Shown piece after piece: positions 1 to 27,200 of a stretch of DNA of 64,000 nucleotides. The stretch comes from Membranipora membranacea (taxonomy: Eukaryota > Bryozoa > Gymnolaemata > Cheilostomatida > Membraniporidae), in assembly GCA_914767715.1 (NCBI GenBank), contig OU612073.1:24552001-24616000 (forward strand), read 5' to 3'. The translations under genes and the position numbers were made by a program. The notes beneath the pieces were generated by a model that worked only from the letters and a program-made list of their open reading frames with translations, was not told where the DNA came from and made no database searches. The stretch's first letter is position 1. The number at the start of each line of letters is the position of its first letter.

Positions 1-526
1 AACCGCACAATGACACAACAGAACACGATGTAACATATACTACTGAGTATATTCATATAGGGAGATGGCCAATGCAATCTAATGAAATTGACCATGGACT
101 TAGCTGTTAACCGTTGGAGTCAGGGCTGGTTTGCATATGCAAACGTCTTGTGCTGAATTATAAGCTGCCTATAACATTGTGTTTATAGCTCACCGTCCTC
201 AGTGACATTGGAGGAGCAGATTCTCAGATTACTGTTCGGAGTATTAAGAGATTTCCCAGATGTAGGAAAGAGGGCATCAGCACATCCGCACTGTGAGATA
301 ATCGCTCTCTGGTAACATGTCTTCTGACATGCCTGTATGGAGGAGAACAGAGAATTTTATCGATATATGTCGACCTGCATGAGATGGTCTGCTAAATAAT
401 AATAAACTTCTAAGGAGAAAAAATGGGTGCGTTTCACACGTTAAAATCCGACAATGACGATCAACGCCACTGATATTTATTGTTTGGCAGACAGGGTACT
501 TGTATTTGATATTGTTAATCTGGTGT

Positions 527-897
527 CAGTCAGTTTAGCGCAGTGGTTAGCGTGTCTGCCACTTGACCAGCTGGTTGTGGGTTCAAACCCCGTCCGGGAC
601 CGAAAGTTGTTTCAACTTTGACTGATCACACAGTCCCTTCAGATCAGGACTATAAATAATGGAGGTCTTCTGTATGTACAACACCATCGTGCATGCAGAT
701 TAAAGAACCCTCCTGTATGGTATAGCTCTATACAGGAGGATGCTGTCATCAACCACTGCAGCTCCGGCCTTGTAGCGCTATGCTTCACGCTGGGACTAAC
801 GACTCGGAAACCTAGTCGTCACTATAAGACCTCTTCCTATGCTGCACCTCGGTGCAGTCATCATCTACCAGACGGACAGCAATATTATTAAATAGAT
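527..897 (+). mobile_element. tRNA-derived SINE (duplicate copy 1)
   Basis: The 5' head has an A box (TAGCGCAGTGGTTAGCGTG) and a B box (GGTTCAAACCCC). The body contains a strong hairpin at about 710-741 (CCTCCTGTAT and its complement). A 10-base target-site duplication AATCTGGTGT flanks it (517-526 and 898-907). The tRNA-like part lacks a paired acceptor stem, so it is not a tRNA gene. Lies in an intron of the truncated channel copy. Compared with the other copy it lacks 27 bases near 788. Confidence 0.8.
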
Positions 898-3800
898 AAT
901 CTGGTGTGGAATTGAAGAACAAATCAACACAATCACCAAGATGTTGTTAGAATCTTCACATGGAAAATGTTAGTTTGTGAAAGGGAGGTGAGAGAGAATT
1001 TGCAGAATTTAACTCTGAGTGATGACTGTTTCCTGCTTGGCAGGTGTCCAAAAATAGTAGCCTAGCATTAGACTTGTCATGCGTCCAAGGGTTCTTTTTT
1101 TGGTGGCTTTGTATTTCTCGGTACAGTATGAGTAGTTGTCATCTGCCTTTTTAGCTCTAATATACACCACTCTGACCTTTGACTTTTTCACCGTTCCATA
1201 GGCAAATAAATAAACTTTGTCATTTATCATATTCAAAATAAATATAAATAAGTTGAATGCACAAAATATTGAAGTAATAATGTGGAAACATAACCAAGTC
1301 AAAAACAAATTTAAGACACCTGTGACTATGACCATGACTTGACCTTAACCTTGAAATTTTCATGGTCATTGTCACGGGTGTTTTAAATTTTTTTCAACTT
1401 GGCCATGTTTTCACATACTTACTGCAATATTGCCTTTTCATTGCCAAGGAGAAGAATGATGAGATGAGATCAAGGTAAAGCCTTGGTCAAACTCTTACTC
1501 GTATACGCAGCATCTGAAAAGAGCTGTAAGGTAGCATCTGGATTTCTATCCAAAAGAACACTTCTAGGGAGTTATACTGTGCAGTCTCTTCAGAGTTGTT
1601 TCATGAAAAGATGTATTGTCTGACAAGAAATTCAACTTGGGCGGAATGCAGATGAAGGTGATAGTTGGATGATGCATTGCTAGTTGTCATTGCTGGCAAA
1701 GAAATCAGAATAAAATACCTGGGACAGCTTGTTGTAATTAGAAAATCTGACATAATAACACAAAATCTAAGACTAGATTATTTTCTCTCTTTGTCAACGT
1801 CTTGCATGAACGTAACACTAAGAGAAAATTTACCTGAACCGAGTAGTTTGTTCCGTATAACTCTTGATAAACGTCAATGTCTTTCTGATTCTGCAGGTTT
1901 TCCATGCAGTCACTGTGAGGCTCTGCCAATCTCTCAGTTGTTATCTGAGAAAGCAAACCAACAATTTGTTTTAAATATTTTCTCTTTGGATAACTATTTC
2001 TGAGATGAATACTGACCTGTACTGTATGAAATTTGTAGATGAGGCCGGAAAGGCGAATCTAGCTCTTAATTCACAAGCAATTGATGCAGCAAACCATCTT
2101 ACTGACAGATTTTGAAAGATAGAGAGGTTTTGCATTGCAAATCCTAAACAATTTGGCATCGCTTCTATTTGCATTGTTAAGATATCCGAAATTTTTGACA
2201 AGAAGCAACAGGATCAAATTAAGCATTTCTCTCTGTCATGGTCCAATGTCTCAGTGGAGGGTGTTCATGTTGCTGAGCGTGATTGCAAATGGACTGCTAC
2301 TCACAATATAAACAGCAGAATATTGCTTTATATGCACTTTACCTTTTTCACTCCAACGGATGCGTCCGTTCCTGGGGTAAAGAGAAACCTTCGTCTTCAA
2401 TGAAAGGCATGGTTTGAAGGTTATGAATATGCATCCTGATTCCTGCGCTATCTGAGATCTCATGCAGATATTCCTCAGCCTCTATATTCAGCGTCAACAT
2501 TAGACCTAAAATGCGCAAACATAAACACATTTTTCCCCATTAATCCCAAAATTTGGAATCGCCATCTACCAAAAACGAAACACTAAACACCACTTTACAG
2601 ACTAGAATGAAAAGCTGGCTGAGAGAAACAGAAATCCACTCAAACTAATACTCAGATCACAAAAGTGACTTGGTTTTAACCAATAAAACAATTAATTACA
2701 AGTGAATGAGGCCTTACCGTATTGCTTTCCTGATTTATAGGACTGCAGTATGTCAGCATCAGATTTTTTCACTCCTGAGTTGAAGGTGTAGCAATTACCA
2801 AAGATTGGATTGACAAAAGTTGTGAACATCTCTGTTCTGAAATTGAAAATAATCACAAAAGATTTGTGTACAATCACCAAGTTTATCTTCATTCACCTGT
2901 GATGTTTTTGTTTACAAAAAAGACATTATACGTTGTGATTCACTCACATATTTTTGCATTTGCGGCCTCTATAGGAACACTCCAGAATGAAATCCTCGAT
3001 CTGATGTCCTAGTGGAATCTTAGCAGCAGGTTCCTCAGGAGAAAAGGAAGCCAGTGCCTCGATAAGGTTTTGAGAAATTTCAAATTCTTCTGTCACGTCA
3101 CCAAGTTTGTCATCTGCTGATCTTCAATTAAAAAAAACAGCAAACTTCTTTTTTTACAGGCTCTTTCAGTGTGTAAAGTTTAAATAAATATTATTACATT
3201 ATTGTGTGTTATGGGTCCTGATAATACATTTCTGTCCTATATTATTAATTAATACCGATGACAATAGTAACAATCACACCTAGGGCAATGGGCCATAATC
3301 ATGCAACAAAATAAATGTGATAAAAGACTATGTAGTATGAAACATCAGTTGTTAGGTGACCGCAGTGCATGGACACAACTGCCTGTGTAAGAGTACTCAC
3401 CCAATGTTCATCACACTCTCAATGTTCTCTGAAAAGATACAAGTTATAGTGTTACTATAATACAGCCTTGCAATAAATATTAAAACCGAAAACTTGCAAA
3501 CAGTTATTTCAAAAATTCTCTGCAGAATTACACGTCGCAGGGCTGTAAAGGAGGGATTTAGATTTTATTTTTTGTTTTCTGCAAGGTGTCCTTTGAAAAT
3601 TATGAGCAGGGCCAGGTATGAAGTTAGACTGCTAAAATTATCTATATAACGCAATAGCTAGATCACTCATTTGATCCTTTAAATTAGAGTCCCCTTACAT
3701 CTACCAAGGCAAGTTCAATTGTGAATGATTCTAATTTTCCTTTCTTTGTGCAAGGTTGATCACTACTATCTTTTTTTCTCAGCTTGCCTAATCAATTACC

Positions 3801-4418
3801 CCAACTACTCATTGCGATGTTTCTATACTTCTGTATATTCAATATTCTGTGGGGGCCAAATCAATTTCCAGTTTCTCTTTACAACTTACAATGTATAACT
3901 ATCAATCCCTGAGGTTATATCATGAATCCTAACAGTAGAGTACCTGAGCAGCACACTTTCTCCTAAAAGCACATCATTTTTTGTTACAATAATACAATCA
4001 ATTTAACAACTGCCTCTCTACAATGTTATGATGATATACCTTTCGTAGATCTCGCTGGTGAGGGTAATGGAGGGGGTAGTGTTGTGATTTCACCAATCAC
4101 ATTTATCATGTCCTGTGCGGTCGTCTCACTGCATGAGTTGCTTGTCTCACATGTTACTCCTTCATCACACCTGCTGCACATACACGCTTGGTGACCAGTC
4201 CAACACAGCACACAACTCTCCTCAGAAATCCAGCTCAATCTGCCAATTCCAAACAGTCACAATAAAAATTCATTTTTTGTGTGATGCTCTGATGGTTTTA
4301 ATCAACTTAATTCGACTTAATCGCTAACAGGTAATATTGATCAGTGATTACAAGGAACTAATGATATGTTGTATGGTTCAAGGGTGCTTTCAATGTGTGT
4401 TTTCAATATTGTCATCGA

Positions 4419-4466
4419 CTGATGGCTACTAACTAAAATTTAGTTGGTAGCCATCGGTCGATAACA
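4419..4466. repeat. Short near-perfect hairpin
   Basis: ATCGACTGATGGCTACTAAC and its complement GTTGGTAGCCATCGGTCGAT are separated by about eight bases. The same hairpin is at about 30000-30047 in the duplicate. It may be the core of a tiny inverted-repeat element in the intron between the two Cys-rich exons. Confidence 0.6.
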
Positions 4467-5880
4467 ATCGCTAAAATAACATTATTGCCAAACCTGGATA
4501 CAGTTAATATGACTTCTACACGGGGTAATAATTTTTAACAAATTGGATTGTGGAGACCTGTATTTTCTATGTATACGTAATATAAGTTAAATTTAGTAAA
4601 TATCTTAATTTGTCACAATGACATACTCAGGTAAAGCGGTAGTTGCATCCTGTTTGTTCTGGCAAGAGCAACAAATACATTCTCCTTCACACTCTATTGT
4701 CTCTACATTAAAAAATAAAATAATCATTGTATAAAAATACAATATAATCCAAAGTTCAGCTATTTGTTCATAGAATAATTGGCTAGGTAATGAAGATGTT
4801 AACTCAAAGTCCATTTCATCATGGAGAAAGGCAGGCAGCACCTTCTATTTATTGTTCTGTTGAGCCTTCTGAGATAGTCGGACAAAGTCATTTAACAGCT
4901 AACCGCTCACATATAAACGGTTCCATACAGATTTAGGACCATTAAAACCCAAAATTGAAAAACATTCAGCAATTATTTTTATTATTATCATTTATGAACT
5001 AAGTTAACCAGAGCTCCTAGCCTTTTCAGTTGTGATTTAGTCAACATTCAAATAGTATGCTTATCACCATAAATGATCTTTGATTGTACAAATGAACATA
5101 ACATGAAGTGTTCCATGGTGGCTAGAAATATTCACCCTCAGCTAGCTCAGGTATTAGGCTGGAGGGTCTTTCAATAACAAAGAGTCTTCATCAAAATCTG
5201 CTAGGCTCTCGCTTCCAAATCACTCAGACATTGATGGAAATATATACATTATGAGCGAGCGATGAGGGGACGCATCTATCTAATTGAAAGACCAAGTGAG
5301 TGATAATTTTGAGCGATGTGATAGTGATAACTTGCTTCAGTAAAGCATCAATCTTTTTAAGTGAAAGAACACCCCCCTACTGTATAACTATTTATGTTCA
5401 GCTGCTTTGAATTAGTAATGAAGCATATCTAGGGATATTTAGGACTTGTTTGAGAGCACAGGGAACCAGATACCTATATCAGCCCAAAAATACTACAATA
5501 CTGTAAAGTAAGTTAGTCCAATTGGAATGGCAGTCTGAGATTATTCCTGAATAAATTAGCCTAATAATAACATCGGTTATTTTGAAAGTTTGAATAAAAT
5601 ATCTTCAATATAAAATAGAGTTATAGTTAAGAGTACTCACCAATCTGGTCGACTTTGCTATAAACTGAATTTCTAAAGGAGCCACCACATCTGACAGTAT
5701 TATCACCAGGACATTGCATGTGACAGTCATCCTCAGGTGCTTGCCCGTACTTACCGAATGAATTACCACAATAACATTCTCTACCATTCTGGAGTCCAAA
5801 TAATATATAGCCTTCAAAATTTGAAACATAAATCTGTCCCATGATCGTTTTTATGATGTTTGATATTTTGGAGGAGGTTT

Positions 5881-7650
5881 TTTTTTATGTGTTTTTATTG
5901 CTTACTATAAAAACTAGAATGAGTAAAGCGGTATCAAAGGTATATCAAAAGTTAAAAAGCAATGGGACAGTCAGATAGCACGAGACTAGAGCATAGACTG
6001 CCCGACTAGAACTCTCGACACCACACTCGCCTGCCGGAACTACAGAGCGAAACATTCGCAACCTGCACACAATCAAACCCCCTCCAACAGGCGCTCCGCC
6101 CGGCCACCCAAGGAACCAGACTGAGTACATGTCTCCACTCCCATAAGGTACCTGTTGTACAGGTTGACACCATGGCACAACAGGGACCTCTCACCTTGCT
6201 TGTTTTTGGCCTTTTTTGTTCGTAAATTATTTAATCTTGTGTTATAATCATGTTCTGATTTAAGAGAGTTGATAAACTCATTCGAAAATGTTCTTAAAAA
6301 TAGTTTTAAAGAGCAGTATTGGAATAGCATATTCAAAGGCATTATATTTAAAGTCTTAAAAAGGGTCGAAACATGATCTCTGGTTTTTTTCTTTAAAATC
6401 ACTCTTACACAAGCTTTTTGGAGGACTATTACTCGTTTAAGGTCATTTTCAGCAGCATGGCCCCAGAACTCTATTCCATAGAGCAGGTGCGGGTAAAAAA
6501 ATGAGTAATATATTTCGATCATTGTTTTTTCGTCAAAATATGGCCTTACTACACGCATCATTATTACAACCAAATTTAATTTTTCGCACAATCCATTTAT
6601 GTGCGACTTAAAAGTAATATTTGAATCAAGGATAATACCTAAAAATTTAGTTTCATTTTTCAGTTCAAGGGTGTTGGTATTCAGTTTGATAGCATGATCA
6701 TCGGCACTGATAGCTTTTCTTGGGGATTTAAAAATTACCTGAAAAGTTTTGGAATAGTTAAGTACTAGTTTATTAGCTAAGCACCAATTTTCAACTTTGT
6801 TTAATTCTTGACTTAAAATAGCATGGTCTGTACAAAAAGTATAAGTGTCGTCTGCACACAGTATGTAATTTAATGCAGGCGCTGCATTCAGGAGGTCGTT
6901 TATGTAAATCAAAAATAAAAGTGGCCCCAGGTTTGAACCTTGGGGTACTCCTATGTTGATGTCACGGTACTGAGATACAGCTTTATTTACAATAAAATAT
7001 TGTCTACGGTTTTTGAGGTAATTTTCGATGAGAGATGTGGCACAGGGTAAAAATCCATTAAACGGTAGCTTTTTGACTAAAATTTCATGATTAATAGTAT
7101 CAAGCGCCTTTGAAAAATCTAAAAATATGCCAAATGTGCTGTTGCAGCGGTTAAAATTTTCATACAATTGTTCCGTGGGCTTGTTTATAGCAGTGGCGGT
7201 ATTTCTGCCTCTTCTAGATCCAAACTGGCAGTCGGTTAAAATTGAGTTGGTCTCTAAAAAATCAATTATCTGGTTACTAAGAATTTTTTCAACCATTTTA
7301 GAAATAGTGCTTAAGATTGATATCGGGCGATAGTTATTAGTACTTTGTTTGTCCCCTTTTTTAAAAATGGGTGTCACTCGTGCAATTTTTAAGCAGTCTG
7401 GGAACACAGAATTTTCAATGACCAAATTTACAAGATATGCCAATATTGGGAGGATAATCAGCTTGTTTTCTTTGATCGCTCGTGACGAGATTTTGTCCGG
7501 ACCAGTGGCTTTTTTGGCTTGGAGATTATCCACAATGGGCAGGATATCAGTGCTATCAACAACATAAAAACTGAATTTGGGTCTAGAATCCCACTCAATT
7601 TGAGGGGCAAAATAGAAAGCAAAGTTAGCGTCTGTGGGAGGCAATTTGTC
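5881..7650 (-). mobile_element. 5'-truncated non-LTR retrotransposon (LINE) with open reverse transcriptase frame
   Basis: A 523-codon frame (minus, 7644 to 6073) holds a non-LTR reverse transcriptase: ATGPDKIS, VTPIFKKGDK, NYRPISIL, FLDFSKALDTINHE, GVPQGSNLGPLLFLIYINDL, the catalytic ADD in LCADDTYTF, and the CR1/Jockey-type tail FLGIILDSNITF. The endonuclease part is missing. The poly-A end shows as a T-run on the plus strand at about 5878-5886. The pentamer GGTTT flanks both ends (5876-5880 and 7651-7655), fitting a short target-site duplication, and the uninterrupted target is present at 31497-31501 in the duplicate. The ORF lacks internal stops, so the insertion looks young, but a 5'-truncated copy cannot move by itself. 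Confidence 0.85.
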
Positions 7651-8567
7651 GGTTTCATTGTGATGTTGAAACGCCTCAAATTACATATTGTGAAGTTTTG
7701 AGGATGGATGCGCATAACTTCCTGAGATATGGCCAGATAAAAAAAGCTCCTCTCGATTTTGTTAATTTGTTTGTTTTGATGGATCCCTGCAGGTCACATG
7801 ACTTGTCACAACTTAACGTTATTTCAGTCTGATGAAAGAATTGGCTGTTGTGATAATAGCTTTCATGGTATCGATAAAGATAGCTTAGGAAATTAGTCTT
7901 GAGCTATTCTCCAAACTTCATGAATTTCCATATACACCATACATCTGTGTAGCTCTATAGCGACCCTGCATTTGTCACATAGCCCTTAACTACTCCTCCC
8001 ACACATTGGGTGATACACTTGAGACAATGCTGTCTATAAGTAAGACTTGAATGACATTTTATTCTTGGCGAATAATAGACCGCAGCTACAGGATAATACA
8101 TATTTTATGGTGGGCAATAAATATTCATGGGGAAGAACCAGGAAGTGGGCGGGTGGAGGAGATCAAGCCAGAGCCAGAGATATTGGGCAGGAGCAGGAGG
8201 TATGGAGCTTGGGTAGGAGATATACATAAGATATACTGCAGTCCTCTTCAATGTCTGATAACAAAGTATCATAGCTGTAGCATATTATTATAATCATAAA
8301 TCTTTTATACTGTCCTTGCTGCTGGAAACGTGCTACAGGAAAGTATGTTCAAATATTATTCTATTGTTTTATAAATGAGAAAATAATGTTACGGGTGTGA
8401 TTGCTGATTAAAATAAAACTTTTGAAGAGGATAAAATTATAGCCGAAATTGGTCTGACAGTTATAGTTGGTTGATCTATAGAAAGCTTAAAAGATATGAT
8501 AGACAAAGGGTGCTGTCAACATGGTTACTTGTTTTACTTTGTGTTTGTATTATATGCTGCATTGTTC
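5887..8567. other. Intergenic interval between the truncated copy and the 964-residue channel gene
   Basis: The first part is the LINE. From 7673 to 8567 nothing is recognised: only short frames without domain signatures, and no WSC or TM1 exon that could restore the truncated copy. The 3' UTR of the channel gene ending at 8568 should lie in the right half. Confidence 0.6.
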
Positions 8568-22641
<14,074 letters not shown>

Positions 22642-24235
22642 ATTGTCTATGTCAATAATGTTGTGTTGCAACAGTCCTATATATTCTCTTCGATTAAATT
22701 TGGATCTTTCACTCACAGATCACTATAAGAATTGTAGGCAATGAGAAGCAAAATAGTTCCTACAGAACATTTGCATTTCGCCACATCCCAAATATTATAA
22801 TTGAGCATAAACATGCAAAAATTGACAAACGTAGTTTCAAAGTTACAGTCACTACAGTTTTTTGGTTTCAATTTGGTTTGTTGTGTCAGGTTTGAAAAGA
22901 AAGACATACAAAGTTATTATAAGTTTAAAGCATATCCCTCTTATCACACAAATGTTCTGTTCTGGATAACATGCATGTTACTCATCAGTCCTCAGAACAG
23001 TTACCAGTTTTCTTGATATGTTTCTGGATTAACTTACCATTATGCCGGAGCCTGAAGGATTGATGCTAAGCCTTTTCAAAAGCCCTGAACTAATGAACGT
23101 ACTGAGACTACAAAATTATCTGCCAGTATATGAATCACCGCAATCATTTTTTGATTACCAGCATTATTATTGTTATTTTTGGAATGTTGTTATCATTGAT
23201 TGCTTGTGCTTGGTGGCTTGCATATATATGAACGATCTTGATCGACAAATCAAAGTTTGGTCGGGTTCCACTACTCTATACCTTTGAATGTAATGGAACC
23301 TCAAATGAAGGGTATAGTGGCAAAAAATTCAGACATATGACATATTTGTAGACGGTAAGAATTGATTATCAAGATTGAAACTGTGTTAATTACGAAGCTA
23401 GCCTCTCCTGGAATGTGAGGGTACTTACAACACTTGGCCTGTGTTGTAGCGCCACATCCCAGGCCAAAGCAGGTCAGCATCTAAATAATGTTATTAATTT
23501 AGGATAGCTTGTACCTCATTGACCTAGCAACAACATACATGATGTATAAAGGTCATGACCCTCCTTTCATTGATCAGTCTCTGTTTAGATCACAGCTGAG
23601 GTCAGAAAATTTTAAGAAAAACAATTACTCCCATGTTCTGGTGATTAGCAGTAATTGTGAGGGGCCGGGGAACAATTATGGAACCGGCCTCACAATCATA
23701 ATGATTGCTGGGGTGAATCATCATTCATCAAACTAACAGATTCCTTTTCTTCAACTCTCATTCCGGGGAAAAAAATTGTTATTACTACTTGGATACATTT
23801 TTTATTGCACATCTATAAAATTCATGAAGCTACAGGCAGTGAATTGTTCAACAAGAATGACTTTTCAACTTGTGGATGTAACTGCAAGAATATGGTATGC
23901 TCTGCTTGAAAATATGTATCTCAGCGAGTAAACTACACCTTTTACCTTAAATTAAAAAATTGTTATAGAGTAGAAAAAGAATGTGAGGGGTTAGGTTTAC
24001 CTTCTGTCTGAGCAATAAATACATGAGCTATGTGCTTCTGATAGAAACAGGCCAAGTTTTCAGTGTCAACATACAATTATACCAAGCAATCTAATAAATA
24101 AGTTTAAATGTGAGAATCAGACCAGATTCTCCTACATTTAACTTTCCTAATAAAGTTCAAACTCTTGAAAGTTTATACTCTACAATAATTGCATAATCTG
24201 CAATAAGTCATACAATGAAAATGAAGATATTTTGA
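22642..24235. other. Intergenic interval between two tandem channel genes
   Basis: It must hold the promoter and 5' UTR of the gene starting at 22641 and the 3' UTR of the gene ending at 24236. A small hairpin lies at about 23653-23700 (ATTGTGAGG and complement). No other gene is seen. Confidence 0.5.
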
Positions 24236-27200
24236 TCATAAGATATCACTGTCAGCATTCCCATTTTCAACCGGTTTTTTCTTCTTAACTTGGGTGCTCT
24301 TTTTGAATTTATGGCAAGCAAGTACAACTGCATCAACAATAAGCTCAGCGATCTCACATAATGTGACAAATGATATACCGACGTACAAACCCAGCGCTCC
24401 ACCAAGATTGGACATCATCACTTCAAACTAAAAATAAATAATTACTGATATGAGAACATATATATGGTGTATGTAATATCTGATGTCCACAGGCCTGTGC
24501 GAATTGAGTTCTTAAGTTTTTTGACATTACAAATGACTATGATAGCAGCTGAGCAACTTGTAGGACTACCAAAGATAAAATGAAATCATAACTATCCTTA
24601 CCGATAGAGATGCCCTCTCTGTGTAAGACTGCAAATTCAAATCCTCATAGAATACGTTCACTTTCAAGAAGCTCTCCCGAAAATTGGTTTCATCAGAATC
24701 TACACATAATACAACAAATTAGAGAGGTATCGCATAAACTACATTGGCGGGGGGAAAGAATAGGGACTTTTCATTGATAAGGAAATGGTTTGCGGTATTC
24801 TTAACATCAGATGTGTTTCACGCAAGGTAGCTAGATGTCTCATAGTTTATTTTTCGATGAGAAAGGAAGAGAGGGGATTTACAGTGAAATTTAAAAAAGT
24901 CAAACTGTGGCTAATGAATTTATAGCCTTCTAGGGCTTTTAGTTATTTGATAGGAGTCTTGAAAATTTAATTTTACTGCTTCGATTACCTTAAGTCATTG
25001 AGAATTTGATTTAGTGTATCTTTACAAAAATTGGATTGTGGATAAAAATTCTTTGTTGCATGTGAATAGGGGTTAACTAACTCACTGATTGTTTTGCTGG
25101 CTTTAGCACTGAGGTCTGACAATCGAGTCTTAGTGTGTCCAAGAACAGCTTCTGCTGGCCAGTAGCTGCCTGAGAGGCTGATCTGGTATGACTCTTCACT
25201 GGAATAGACATTAAGCCACATCACTGTCGACAAGATGGCATTGCTCTCAATGATTACTTTGTGTTTTTGATTAGAGGCTGCATATGAATATTTATTTGGG
25301 TGCTAGACGCCAGAAGCAATAACCAAACAGATTCGAAATCAAGGAAGCATTTCATCTTGGGAAATAAACTCAACCTTTCAATCGGATATAGGGGTGGTGG
25401 AAGTGGAAAGTCATCTAAAAATGGAGGCTTAATTTCTTCATTTGAATCTACTGATTTTTGCTACTTGCCTGCAAGGATTTCGGCATTGACTGCAGTTCAG
25501 TTTGTTCGTCTCAAACATGATAGAAATATCCCCCAGGCATCTCACTGTAAACAACCGCACAATGACACAACAGAACACGATGTAACATAGACTACTGAGT
25601 ATATTCATATAGGGAGATGGCCAATGCAATCTAATGAAATTGACCATGGACTTAGCTGTTAACCGTTTGAGTCAGGGCTGGTTTGCATATGCAAACGTCT
25701 TGTGCTGAATTATAAGCTGCCTATAACATTGTGTTTATAGCTCACCGTCCTCAGTGACATTGGAGGAGCAGATTCTCAGATTACTGTTCGGAGTATTAAG
25801 AGATTTCCCAGATGTAGGAAAGAGGGCATCAGCACATCCGCACTGTGAGATAATCGCTCTCTGGTAACATGTCTTCTGACATGCCTGTATGGAGGAGAAC
25901 AGAGAATTTTATCGATATATGTCGACCTGCATGAGATAGTCTGCTAAATAATAATAAACTTCTAAGGAGAAAAAATGGGTGCGTTTCACACGTTGAAATC
26001 CGAAAATGACGATCAACGCCACTGATATTTATTGTTTGGCAGACAGGGTACTTGTATTTGATATTGTTAATCTGGTGTCAGTCAGTTTAGCGCAGTGGTA
26101 AGCGTGTCTGCCACTTGACCAGCTGGTTGTGGGTTCAAACCCCGTCCGGGACCGAAAGTTGTTTAAACTTTGACTGATCACACAGTCCCTTCAGATCAGG
26201 ACTATAAATAATGGAGGTCTTCTGTATGTATAACACCATCGTGCATGCAGATTAAAGAACCCTCCTGTATGGTATAGCTCTATACAGGAGGATGCTGTCA
26301 TCAACCACTGCAGCTCCGGCCTTGTAGCGCTATGCTTCACGCTGGGATAAAGCTGTCAGTGGTTAAAAAGTGGCACTAACGACTCGGAAACCTAGTCGTC
26401 ACAATAAGACCTCTTCCTATGCTGCACCTCGGTGCAGTCATCATCTACCAGACGGACAGCAATATTATTAAATAGATAATCTGGTGTGGAATTGAAGAAC
26501 AAATCAACACAATCACCAAGATGTTGTTAGAATCTTGACATGGAAAATGTTAGTTTGTGAAAGGGAGGTGAGAGAGAATTTGCAGAGTGATGAACTGTGC
26601 TGGAGTGATGACTGTTTCCTGCTTGGCAGGTGTCCAAAAATAGTAGCCTAGCATTAGCCTTGTCACGCGTCCACGGGTTCTTTTTTTGGTGGCTTTGTAT
26701 TTCTCGGTACAGTATGAGTAGTTGTCACCTGCCTTTTTAGCTCTAATATACACCACTCTGACCTTTGACATTTCACCGTTCCATAGGCAAATAAATTAAC
26801 TTTGTCATTTATCATATTCAAAATAAATATAAATAAGTTGATTGCACAAAATATTGAAGTAATAATGTGAAAACATAACCAAGTCAAAAACAAATTTAAG
26901 ACACCTGTGACTATGACCATGACTTGACCTTAACCTTGAAATTTTCATGGTCATTGTCACGGGTGTTTTAAATTTTTTTCAACTTGGCCATGTTTTCACA
27001 TACTTACTGCAATATTGCCTTTTCATTGCCAAGGAGAAGAATGATGAGATGAGATCAAGGTAAAGCCTTGGTCAAACTCTTACTCGTATACGCAGCATCT
27101 GAAAAGAGCTGTAAGGTAGCATCTGGATTTCTATCCAAAAGAACACTTCTAGGGAGTTATACTGTGCAGTCTCTTCAGGGTTGTTTCATGAAAAGATGTA

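Larger units (their letters stand above)
1..5811 (-). pseudogene. 5'-truncated, frameshifted DEG/ENaC channel gene copy with WSC half-domain (runs off left edge)
   Basis: Near-identical partial copy of the intact channel gene at 24236-33194. Exons recognisable on the minus strand: 5641-5811 (second WSC exon), 4627-4702, 4040-4239 (both Cys-rich), 3401-3428 (28-nt microexon), 2948-3121, 2718-2836, 2343-2505, 1834-1944 and 194-332; splice sites are kept at each. Two defects are visible. The exons for the N-terminus, TM1, FPAVT segment and first WSC half are absent upstream of 5811: homology to the intact gene stops near 7672, and a LINE sits at 5881-7650. The exon 2343-2505 is 163 nt instead of 164, a one-base loss near 2375 (CCTGGGGTAAAG against CCTGGGGGCAAAG) that breaks the frame after the MPFIEDEGFSLP segment. 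The C-terminal exons would lie left of base 1. Most likely a duplicated pseudogene; a transcribed truncated product cannot be excluded. Confidence 0.85.
1..5880 (+). repeat. Segmental duplication, left copy
   Basis: Matches 25553-31500 base for base at an initial offset of 25552, with scattered substitutions and short indels. Base 1 is already inside the match, so the true left end lies outside. At the right the match is interrupted after 5880 by the LINE and continues for only 22 bases at 7651-7672 before the sequences diverge. Confidence 0.95.

Noticed and set aside
525-600. Possible tRNA gene
   Set aside because: A and B boxes are good, but the acceptor stem does not pair and the sequence continues into a SINE body flanked by a target duplication.
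1009-1335. 108-codon minus-strand frame, repeated at 26550-26920
   Set aside because: Lies in the intron between two channel exons, has no channel or other domain signature, and is shared only because of the segmental duplication. Frame differs between copies.
1665-2003. 112-codon plus-strand frame, also present at 27250-27588
   Set aside because: It is the antisense of a channel exon (1834-1944 and 27419-27529). Its conservation between copies comes from the duplication and the real minus-strand exon.
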